Shown piece after piece: positions 1 through 8,754 of a stretch of DNA of 64,000 bases. Below the pieces are notes generated by a model. That model was not told the DNA's origin, did no database searches, and worked only from the letters and a program-made list of their open reading frames with translations. Numbering within the stretch: position 1 is the first letter of the stretch; each line of letters starts with the position of its first letter. A program made the position numbers and the translations under genes. The stretch is from Hirsutella rhossiliensis (taxonomy: Eukaryota; Ascomycota; Sordariomycetes; Hypocreales; Ophiocordycipitaceae). The stretch is from positions 6,510,001-6,574,000 of the forward strand of contig NW_025408669.1 in assembly GCF_020360975.1 (NCBI RefSeq). Reading direction: 5' to 3'.

Positions 1-1
1 G

Positions 2-391
2 GTCCTGGAAGAGTTCCTCGAGGTCCCGGCGTCGGAGCACAATGACTACCTCGCGGCGGCCAAGACTTCCGCGAAAATGAGTCTCCAGTGGTATCCTAAT
101 CTGATAAAGGAGCTTCAACAGGCTCAAAAGAATGGGACATGCCCACGGGAGCTCGACACGTACGCGGGAACATACTGGGATTCCCTCCACATCTTCAAAA
201 TTGTCGTCACTGTAGAGGACAATCACCTCTACTGGGCTCTTCCGGGCCTTGAGTCGGAGAAGTTCCGTCTCACCCACTACGAGGACGACATCTTTACCTG
301 GCTCCAGCCACGTAACGAACTATTGTGGACAGGGCCATTCCATATCCATACTCGTGGTTGTCCGAGAAGGTTGGCCCAGGCAGTGCTGTAA
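2..391 (+). CDS. C-terminal part of a beta-lactamase-family serine hydrolase-like protein (5' truncated by window edge)
   Basis: The reading frame is already open at base 2 and runs to a stop at 389-391, so the gene begins before the window. The segment carrying GTYWDSLHIFKIVV, LYWALPGLESEKF and FTWLQPRNEL resembles the beta-rich C-terminal domain that follows the serine hydrolase (beta-lactamase/transpeptidase-like) domain in many fungal proteins. The catalytic SxxK part would lie upstream and is not visible. After LQPRNEL the expected family ending is missing: about 22 unrelated residues follow and then the stop. This suggests a frameshift, a decayed 3' end or an unrecognised intron. Whether the gene is functional cannot be told from here. 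Confidence 0.5.
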   Translation, partial: VLEEFLEVPASEHNDYLAAAKTSAKMSLQWYPNLIKELQQAQKNGTCPRELDTYAGTYWDSLHIFKIVVTVEDNHLYWALPGLESEKFRLTHYEDDIFTWLQPRNELLWTGPFHIHTRGCPRRLAQAVL

Positions 392-2042
392 AAGGTCCCA
401 TCGATCCCGCTCCGGAGACGCCCAGCCTGGTCCGGTCCCCTACTGCAACACAACCAGGGGGAATGGGTGGTGCTTCACATCGGCAAATGCACGCAGAAGA
501 ATCCGGGCTCCTGGCTCGGGAGTAACGCCAGGCGCGACGTCTACAAGGGCACCGACGATGAAGGCCAGAGGTTTCCGATGAGACAGCTCAGCTCGGGCGG
601 GCTCTGGAAGGGTCTACCCACGGAGCTGCGGCTTTGCTTCGACGTCGACTGGGCGGTGGAAGCTATTGCCAGAGAGCATCCGGTGAGCCAAGACAAACTC
701 GTTCCAATCCGTTTCCGGGTGGCTTGGGATGCTGATGGAAGCCGGGACGTCGAGTCGGGGCACTCTGATGACGCGGGCGCTTCGTTCTGCGAACTTGAGC
801 TGTGCTCGTTGCTTGCTGTGTGCCTCGACAGGTATGAGCGACTCGGCATGATTTCTGCACATTCCACCGGGCCAGCTGCCGGAAGATATCCAAACGCACG
901 TGGCAGTAACTACGACTATCATCAGAGCGCTGGTCGAGCAGCTACGCGAGATGTAGAAGCATTCGGCTGGGGATCGAGCCCCCGAGAACGGGGAAGAGGG
1001 CCATTTCTTGTTGAGAGGCTGGTGCCAGCCCTGCACAGTTGAACACGATCCCTCAATGTGACTTGATTAGGCCAGGTGGTACACATGCTGGAGCTACTCC
1101 GTACGTGCTGAAAACATGGGATCACACCTTGTCATTCCTCAACGCCAGTTGCATGTTCATTGACCCTCTCATAATGTGTGTTGAATGTGACAGCAGGCGA
1201 AAAGGCGTTGTTCGGGTTCATGTCTGCGGTTTAAAAGTTTCGATGACAAAAGCCGAAATACTATACGCGAGGCCCTGATTAACTAACGCTAAGGGTTATT
1301 ATAGGGGTACTTTAGGGTAGGATAAGACTTTAAAAAGGATTCCTCTATTATATATATATATATATAAATAGTAATACCTAACAGTAATACTGTTGGAATA
1401 CTAACCTGCTGAGTAACCCGTGCAATCGGGATACCATCACGGTTCATGCACGACTCCACGTGACACCCTACCCCGCGATCAGGGCACGCAGCCCCGGCTG
1501 CATGCCCCCATTACCAGGTGCACATTCCGTTTCTTGTGAATAGCTTCCTCTTCCCTAGTTAGTTACAATTGAAGTCATCACCGGTTACCCTACCTGTCGT
1601 GACTGTGACTCAGCCTACAGCTTGTGCGCATGCGTATCTGTAGGCACATAGGTGCCTACCATCAAATACTCTTATTTATATGTCTATAAAGAACCTCCCG
1701 AGTCTGTGCACGTGACCAATCTCGTGATCTCCGCGATTCAGATCCGGCATGTCCCCCCGTCTCCCTTGCTGCCTCTATCACCGTTATCCTCGTCTTGGTT
1801 GGCACACCCTGTGGCGTCGAGCCCAAACGGATAATTCCCATACCTTGGTCTGTGACATCAAGCCATATACTTGGTGCCATGTCGGCCTAGGGTAGGCTCG
1901 AGGTCCGCCCATACCCGTCCATCATCCCATCACCACTTGCCAGCAGATGCGTCAACGGTGACTGGTGAACCCGTCCTGGCGGTTGCAGGAATACCAATCT
2001 TTGCACTCATCCTTGCTCTCGACATCCAAGAGCCATACAATC
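392..2042. other. Intergenic stretch with an AT-rich patch
   Basis: No convincing gene. A 191-codon open frame ending at 1042 lacks recognisable domains and overlaps equally long open frames on the other strand. Bases about 1260-1420 are strikingly AT-rich for this window and include a (TA)n run near 1350-1368; the patch may be a remnant of decayed repeat DNA. The last few hundred bases are presumably the promoter and 5' leader of the downstream phospholipase C gene. Confidence 0.5.
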
Positions 2043-4114
2043 ATGGTTCCCTTCGCCGACCAAGGACTCGGCTTCCCCCGCATCGCCGGCGGCGGCGCCA
2101 GCGAGACCCAGCGTTCCGTCAAGATTCTCCACGCAAAGGTCCTGCCCTACTTGCGGCACATATTTGAAGCCCATGCCGGCTCCACGCAGAAATGGACGGC
2201 CGCCCAGGCCCAGGCCTTCGTTGGCAAGGTCCAGGACGGCGACGACTCGACCCCCGCGGCAGCTGCCTTGCTGGGCCAGCCCGACGTGGGCCTCGATGGC
2301 TTCCTGGCATACATGACCTCTGCCGACGGAGCCATAACCCGCCCCTGGAAGAAGTGCGATCTGTCGTGGCCGCTGGCCAGCTACTTCATCAGCTCCAGCC
2401 ACAACACGTACCTGACGGGCAACCAGTTGTCGAGCGACAGCACCACGGAATCATACACCAATGTCCTCCTGAGGGGCTGCCGCTGCGTCGAAGTGGATGT
2501 CTGGGACGGCGCAGACTCGGATTCGGAGAGTTCGGCCAGCAGCAGCGGCGGCGGCGACGCAGGCGCCACTCGCAAGGCTGGTGCCCAAGGCGCGCGCACC
2601 AAGCCCACCGCGCATAAGAGCAAGCTGGGCATGCTCAAACAAAGGCTACCAGGCTCTCTCGCTTCGAGACTGGAGAGGACCAGTCTGGGAAGGAAGATGG
2701 ACGAGAGGGGCGGGGCAATCGGCCAACACGAGGCCGTCCCGGCTGCAAGGGACCAAAAGTTCGGCGACGAGCCCGAGTCGGAGTCGGAGCCCGACGTCTG
2801 CATGGCCGAACCCAGGGTGCTTCACGGCTACACCCTGACAAAGGAGGTGTCCTTTAGAGCCGTGTGCTATGCCATACGCGAGAGCGCCTTTGCCGTCACT
2901 GACCTGCCCCTCATCGTCAGCCTTGAGGTGCACTGCAGCCCGCATCAACAGGCCATGATGGTCAGCATCATGCAAGAGGCGTGGCACGGCCTGCTGGTCG
3001 CGGGACCGGAATCGCAACCTGATTCTCTCCCGAGCCCCGACGAGCTGAGGGGCAAGATCCTCATCAAGGTCAAGCACGTGCCCTCCGGCGCGCCGGCCGC
3101 CGTGGCAGACGAGCTCGAGAGCGGAGACGACGATGATATCGGCGGCGGCGGCGCCATCTCCCCGGCCGCCAAGGAGACCAAGCAGCAGAAGCCATCCAAG
3201 ATCATTGCGGAGCTCAGCCGGCTCGGCGTCTACACGCAGGCCGTCTCCTTCAAGGCGTGGACGCAGGCCGAGGCGACAATGCCGACGCACATCTTCTCGC
3301 TGGCGGAGAAGAAATTCCTCGACCACCACGAGCGCAGGGCGGCGGACCTGTTTGAGCACAACAAGCACTACCTGATGCGCGTCTATCCGTCGGGCCTGCG
3401 CATCGGCTCCTCCAACCTGTACCCGCCCATATTCTGGGGCGCGGGCGCCCAGGTCGTGGCGCTCAACTGGCAGCAGACGGACGAGGGCATGATGCTCAAC
3501 GAAGGCATGTTTGCCGGCACCGGCGGCTACGTGCTCAAACCTCAAGGTGAGCCCCGGGTTCTGAATATTTACCCCCCCTCCCTCCCTGAGGTAAACACTT
3601 GGCTAACTCGCGGGCAAAAACAGGCTACCGTCCCCATGTCCGGTCCAAGCCGGAGACAGCGGCGCAGGCAATCCGCAAAACCCTCTCCCTGACAATCACA
3701 TTCCTCGCTGCGCAGTCGATCCCGCTGCCAGAGTCGGACACGTCGGCCAAGCGCTTCCACCCGTATATCAAGACGGAGGTGCACGCCGACGGGTCCAACC
3801 ACCTGTCGCCCGTCAACGACGGCCTCGGCCACGGGGGCGAGTACAAGATCCGTACGCGCACCCACCACGGCTGCGACGTCGACCTAGGCAGCGAAAAGGT
3901 GGTCTTCCCCGCCATCGACGGCCTCGTCGAGGAGCTCACCTTTGTGCGCTTCACCATCCGTGACGACGAGATTGGCCGCGACGACCTGGCCGCCTGGGCG
4001 TGCGTGCGGCTCGATCGCCTCGGACAGGGGTACAGGTTCATACACCTGCTCGACTCGACGGGTGCCGTGACCGAGGGCGTCGTCCTGGTCAAGGTGGAGA
4101 AGGCGCTCTCGTAG
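2043..4114 (+). CDS. Phosphoinositide-specific phospholipase C (delta type)
   Basis: Hydrolyses phosphatidylinositol 4,5-bisphosphate to IP3 and diacylglycerol at membranes. Two exons, 2043-3546 and 3624-4114, joined across a 77-nt GTGAGC...CAG intron, give 664 aa. The start is the ATG before VPFADQGLGF. The X domain shows SSHNTYLTG (catalytic His about 120), EVDVWDG (Glu150 and Asp152) and LHGYTLTKEV (second His about 261), then SLEVHCSPHQQ. The Y domain starts near residue 389 and carries YPSGLRIGSSNLYPP and LNWQQTDEGMMLNEGMF. A C2-like domain ends the protein. An unusual insert of about 100 residues, Ser/Gly-, Lys/Arg- and acid-rich, lies inside the X domain between EVDVWDG and LHGYT. No clear PH domain is present. 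The 3' end converges on the SYG-repeat gene. Confidence 0.93.
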
Positions 4115-4651
4115 GACGCGAGGCCCGCCGCCAACGCCGGGACCGGTGGTATGCAGCAGCGGCGCGGCCATTGCTCGCGCAGAGCTTCCGCGGCGGCTTT
4201 CTATCGCTCGCTACGACGCTCGGATAGAGACGGCTAGATGAGTAGTCGGCAGTATTGGGGGGAATCGGGCCGATCAATGTCTGCAGCGTGGATTGCACAG
4301 GCAAATGTGGTTGGACTACCTACTGAGAAACAGATGTTCCAACAAGTTCCCGCATCAAAGTATCGAGGGATTTGGCTAGTATCGCTTCCCTCGCATGATG
4401 CCGAGTAAAGGGTTGGCGCTTGAGTTATACGCCGCACCAACAGACGCTCGTACGATATTTGCAAGGTAGTTGTTTACCAAACAGCTACGTCCAACACGGA
4501 TATATAAAAAAGAAAAAATATTGAGCCCGTGAGCAGAAAGGTTCTCGCTTTCACTTCTGCTACAGACCGCACAGCTTTACAATTCCCTCATGGCTTGTAA
4601 ATGATGCCACCGCCCTGGTCCCAGCCGGTGCCCTGCCCCTGGTCCCAACAC
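4115..4651. other. Convergent 3' intergenic region
   Basis: Lies between the stop codons of the phospholipase C gene (plus) and the DDR48-like gene (minus). No coding potential or RNA gene seen; an A-rich run near 4503-4520 could help form 3' ends. Presumably the two 3' UTRs. Confidence 0.5.
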
Positions 4652-5563
4652 TTAGTAGTTGCTGCCCTTGTTCTCACGCTTCTCGTGTCCACGCTCCTCC
4701 AGGTTCTTGCTGCCCAGCATGTCACCAGCCTTCTCCATGAGCTTACCCATGGTGCTGTCGCTGCCACCTTGCTTTTTGTCACTGCCGTAGCCTGAAGAGC
4801 CATACGAGTCTCCTCCAGAGCCGTACGTGTCGGTGCCACCGGTACGGCCGCTGGATCCGTATGAGTCGCCGCCACCTGTGCGACCACTGGATCCGTAAGA
4901 GTCTCCCCCAGAGCCGTACGAATCGCCGCCGCCAGTGCGGCCGCTGGATCCGTATGAGTCGCCGCCACCTGTGCGACCACTGGATCCGTAAGAGTCTCCC
5001 CCAGAGCCGTACGAATCGCCGCCGCCAGTGCGGCCGCTAGATCCGTAAGAATCACTGCCACCAGTGCGACCACTGGAGCCGTATGAGTCTCCCCCAGAGC
5101 CGTACGAGTCGCTGCCGCCGGTGCGGCCGCTGGAGCCGTATGTGTCGGTACCCCCGGTGCGACCGCTAGAGCCGTATGAATCTCCTCCGGAGCCGTACGA
5201 GTCGTTGCCACCCTTGCGGCCGCTGGTGCCATAGGAATCGCCGCCGGAACCGTACGAGTCGCCGCCGCCGCCGGTGCGACCGCTGGAGCCGTAAGAGTCT
5301 CCTCCGGATCCATACGAGTCGCCTCCGCCGGTGCGGCCAGATGAGCCTAGACCGTCATTGCCTCGGCCAGAAGATCCGTACGAATCATCGTCACGGCCAG
5401 AGGAGCCGTAACTGTCGTTGCCTCGACCAGATGAGCCATAGGAATCAGTGCCTCCGGAGCGGCCCCCCGAGCCGGTGTTCTGTTATAAAACCAGGTCAGT
5501 CGAGCTCGTATATAAGTCGGACCGAGGGCATCTCACGTCATCGTCGTCGCGGCGGTAAGACAT
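4652..5563 (-). CDS. DDR48-like stress protein with SYG repeats
   Basis: Two exons on the minus strand. Exon 1 (5563-5537) encodes MSYRRDDDD, a 57-nt intron spans 5536-5480 (GTGAGA...CAG), and exon 2 runs 5479-4652, giving 284 aa. The body is a low-complexity array with 21 D(S/T)YG tetrads spaced by SSGRTGG, SSGRGN or SGG, hydrophilic and Cys-free. The C-terminus (STMGKLMEKAGDMLGSKN, then LEERGHEKREN) is a short charged, probably helical tail. The repeat type resembles yeast and Candida DDR48, a stress-induced protein, and related fungal stress proteins; function is inferred from that likeness only. An open frame of 241 codons at 5313-4588 on the same strand is a shadow produced by the repeats. 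CCCCT-type motifs occur upstream. Confidence 0.75.
4795..5479 (-). repeat. Coding tandem repeat array (DSYGSSGRTGG type)
   Basis: Degenerate tandem repeats, with a shorter unit (DSYGSGG) and a longer unit (DSYGSSGRTGGG) alternating, encode the body of the DDR48-like protein. One block covering two or three units around 4850-5030 is repeated nearly identically, showing recent internal duplication. Confidence 0.8.
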
Positions 5564-7087
5564 CTCGACAAAGTAGAATGAATGCGAAGGGGGTATCTTT
5601 TTGTTGTAGACTGGTTGGGGATGAGTATGACGTTCAAAGTATTAATTGCCAGGGGCGGAAAGGCTTTCTATTTAATAGACGGCGGGATCGTAGCCGTTTG
5701 GAGGTCAATGGACATGTGTACATGACCGGGACACGACCCAGAAGCGAGTCCTCGTTAGATGACGTCCTGGGAGAAGGCGTAGGCGCAGCAGCCCAGTCCA
5801 GCTGAAAGCTCTTCCCCACAGTCTCCAGCTTCCCCTGTGTCAAGCGCGCAAAGAGGGGTCGGAGAACCCGTCTGGACCCATCATCGGCACATTGGCCCGC
5901 CAAGCTTTCCCTGGGTGGGCAAAACCGGTTTCGGACCCTTTTCCGCCTTTTGATGCAGAGTAGGCTGTTTCGAGTACAGAGGACGGCTCTGGCGGATGCC
6001 TCGTCGCATTCCATCTGGCCACTGCCATCGTCATTCTCTTGCTCCCAACCTGTGGCCGAGAGGTGGCCGAGTGACGGGGTGTGCAAGGCAATGATGATGT
6101 CAAGTTGGGGCGATCGGCAAAGCTCCAGGAGAGCTTCGTCATCTCCCGGAAGACGGGGGTTGGCCTAGATCGAAACGACGCTGGCGGGGCACAATGGAGG
6201 CCTCCATCCAGTCAGGCCCGTGGGCAACATGGTGGCTGTGAGTGGGCAACGGTGGGTCTGGAAGGAGTCGGAAGCCGGATGGCAAGCGGGCGAGCTTGGC
6301 TTGCTCGGGCAGGCCGCACACCATGTCGCGACAGCGTCTTGCAGCTGATTGGGGACGATGCAGAATGCCGCACGCACGCCAGTGGCGTCTGCAACAGCAA
6401 AGCTGATTGCTCGAGTCCAAGGCGTGCGCATGCGCCTGCGTATGCAGCGCAAGATACAGTATGCATGTTGCGCTTGTCAGTTCTGTCTTCTTTCTGGCTT
6501 TTGCCCTCAAGCAACGAGAGCGAGCATAGGCGCCGCCGTGGGCATGTATCGGGCGAACTGACGGGCCGAGCTGAATCTGAGATGCTGGGGCGTGTCTGTG
6601 GCCGGCGGTGCCACGGCTCCAGCGCCATGCCGGACGGGGAAGCGTTGCTTGGTGGAAGGAGACCACGGTGACGAGAATGAATGGAGTCGAGGCCGAGGGT
6701 AAGAGCGAGGAAGCGGACTGCACGGTGTATTGCACACTGTGACTCAGCTCCGTCTTCTTCTTGCTGCCTGTCGGTGGTGAGTTTGTCATCCACACCAGAA
6801 TGCACCTTCCGACTAAGAGAGCAATGATAGGTGGTTCTCAGGCATCACACGTGAAGATGACGTAAAAGGAACACCATGGCGTATCACGACTCGACAAGCT
6901 GCACAGTATACACACGGTATGGTCCAGAGCCAGACTCGACAGCCTGCCGTGCGAGCCTTTTTCCTTCGACACTTTTCGCTATGCGCTTCCCGTTGGCACG
7001 ATGTAGCGAATCGGGGTACACGTAAATACAGTTTAGTTGTACTGTACATACCAAGGGTGGTTGACGATTTGCAGACAACTTGAGCCT
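5564..7087. other. Intergenic region upstream of the DDR48-like gene
   Basis: About 1.5 kb without a supported gene. Open frames of about 200 codons occur on both strands around 6080-6800, but they overlap each other, lack domains and look like chance in GC-rich sequence. The first 300 bases upstream of the DDR48-like start carry AGGGG/CCCCT pentamers at 5588-5592, 5651-5655, 5832-5836 and 5854-5858. The right end holds the 3' side of the next minus-strand gene. Confidence 0.4.
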
Positions 7088-8509
7088 TCAGATAGGAAGA
7101 GCAATTCCATTCGAGCCCCGAGTCTCGTCCTCTCCGCGAGGCCCTGCAGGAGTGCCGGCCCGTACACTGCATCCTCCGAGACTCTCGTTGAGCCGCTCCA
7201 GGCATTCGCAGGTACAGTATCCGCCTTCTTGCCCTCTTCTCGATACATCGCCCTTGCCTGCGCAGTGCGGACGTGAACCCGTGTTGCCGTCGCACCGCAC
7301 CGACTTCCAACACGAGTCTTGATCCTGCCCATCGTTGTTTGCCTGGGGCTCGCAATCCACGACGCGGCACCCACAACGGCCCCGTGGATACGTCGCCCAG
7401 GCGTCGTCCTTGACGCACCGGGCAAACGTGGGATAAATGTTGCGATGCTGCTCGGTACAGTTTACCAGCTCAGTGCAGTACTCATGAGGGTCCGGCTGGG
7501 TTAAACACCCCTCGCCTTTGGAAGCGCATCCACAAACACCCGGATAATGTGGATAGAGCGCTGTTTCTTTTTTGCATTGAGCCTCTTCATCGTCCAAGCA
7601 CTGGTGGTACGGCAAACAGTCCTCCATGTTGCCGCACGGCGCGGCTAGACACACGCATTGGTCGCCGACACAGGCAGGATATTGTTGCAGCGAGCGGTAG
7701 CACTGGCCCTCCATGGCAACGCGGCAGTCTTCAAAGCCTTGAGGGTCGCCTGGTTTGCAAGGCTCAAAACCTTGCTGACCTGGCTTCAGCCATAGAAGGG
7801 GATGACGCGGCGTCGAGACGGCAGACACACTCGTCGTCTGCGCCATGCCAAAGCCCGGTGACGTTTCTGTGCTACTGCTGGTCCATGTCTTGATGGCCAA
7901 TGGATCACTCGTGCTTGATGCCGAGCCCCTCGTCAATGTCGAGTTGCCCCTGTCAATCTTGCTCGACGCCCCAACGGCTAGCACGTCGCTCGTGCCGGGT
8001 GAGGAGCTAATCAGTAAGCCACTTGTGGACGATTCCAGGGCCAACGGGTCGCTTGTAGTAGACACAGAGTCTATAGATGAGACTTTCATCCAAGAGACAG
8101 GCGTTACAGAATCTTTCTCCGTCAAAGGAAGCGACGTAAGAACACCTGAGCTCGTCCACGAGGAGGAAGTCATATCAAATGACAAACTCCTCTGCGCCTC
8201 GTCCGTCAAAGGTACAAGCTCATCGGTAGACTCTGATTGTCGATCCACTGATCGCGTCGAGTCCTTGGTGGTTGATGAGCTGGCATGACCCGATCTCGAC
8301 AGGGATGTAGTATGGCCGCCCGCGGCGGTCGACGGGGGCCACAACGTAACGGCAGTCGCAGAGCCCACGTCGAGCATCGCCGTCGTGGACGACTCGGCGA
8401 TATCGTGTATGCCTGTGAAGCGCGATGTAGAGTCCAAAGAGGAGCCAAATGCCACTGCCTGTGTGGCCAGCAGCAGTATAGGGGCCGCGCGTAGGGACCA
8501 TCGGCCCAT
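7088..8509 (-). CDS. Secreted Ser/Thr-rich protein with four C-terminal cysteine modules
   Basis: Single exon, 473 aa. The chosen ATG (8509) starts a clear signal peptide (MGRWSLRAAPILLLATQAVA). Residues about 25-230 are Ser/Thr-rich with two similar stretches (TSDPLAL, TSDPLAI), typical of an O-glycosylated stalk. The C-terminal half has four loosely repeated cysteine modules, each with spaced cysteines, a YP or P segment and a CxC pair (QCVCLAAPC, GVCGCASKGEGC, GRCGCRVVDC, YCTCECL). No transmembrane or GPI segment follows; the protein ends in a short charged tail. I do not recognise the family. An extracellular matrix or cell-surface role is inferred from architecture only. The start of this gene lies only 245 bp from the 3' end of PEX8. 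Confidence 0.7.
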   Translation of the reverse strand: MGRWSLRAAPILLLATQAVAFGSSLDSTSRFTGIHDIAESSTTAMLDVGSATAVTLWPPSTAAGGHTTSLSRSGHASSSTTKDSTRSVDRQSESTDELVPLTDEAQRSLSFDMTSSSWTSSGVLTSLPLTEKDSVTPVSWMKVSSIDSVSTTSDPLALESSTSGLLISSSPGTSDVLAVGASSKIDRGNSTLTRGSASSTSDPLAIKTWTSSSTETSPGFGMAQTTSVSAVSTPRHPLLWLKPGQQGFEPCKPGDPQGFEDCRVAMEGQCYRSLQQYPACVGDQCVCLAAPCGNMEDCLPYHQCLDDEEAQCKKETALYPHYPGVCGCASKGEGCLTQPDPHEYCTELVNCTEQHRNIYPTFARCVKDDAWATYPRGRCGCRVVDCEPQANNDGQDQDSCWKSVRCDGNTGSRPHCAGKGDVSRRGQEGGYCTCECLERLNESLGGCSVRAGTPAGPRGEDETRGSNGIALPI

Positions 8510-8754
8510 GGTGATCGAACCAAAGAAAAATACCTGAATGATCGGCGCACGTTCTGGCGATGAGTTCGGAGGAGAGATGCTAGATGCTAGGTCCGTCCGG
8601 TTCTGGGGTCGAAGCGAGAACTTATATCGGCACAAGCCGTCTTGAATCAAGGTGGCTGTGACGGGATTGAGATGATAGTGATTCAGGACAAGGCAAATCA
8701 CCAACGCCGGAGTGGGTGAATGGTGTCCTGAGATACACTCGTCATTGCATCGAC

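Noticed and set aside
960..990. GGGGATCGAGCCCC resembling a tRNA T-arm
   Set aside because: Lacks the TTC of the T loop, and no anticodon or acceptor stems can be placed around it.
1290..1320. TTAGGG-like sequence suggesting a telomere relic
   Set aside because: Only one or two isolated hexamers in an AT-rich patch; no tandem array.
2646..3545. Minus-strand 299-codon open frame
   Set aside because: Exact antisense shadow of the phospholipase C catalytic region.
4588..5313. Minus-strand Ala/Thr/Pro-rich 241-codon open frame
   Set aside because: It is the SYG-repeat DNA read in the wrong frame. The frame giving SYGSSGRTGG repeats joins cleanly to an ATG exon and ends in a sensible non-repetitive tail.
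6081..6795. Open frames of 196-218 codons on both strands
   Set aside because: They overlap each other, have no domains, and mixed Arg/Ser/Pro composition typical of chance frames in GC-rich DNA.
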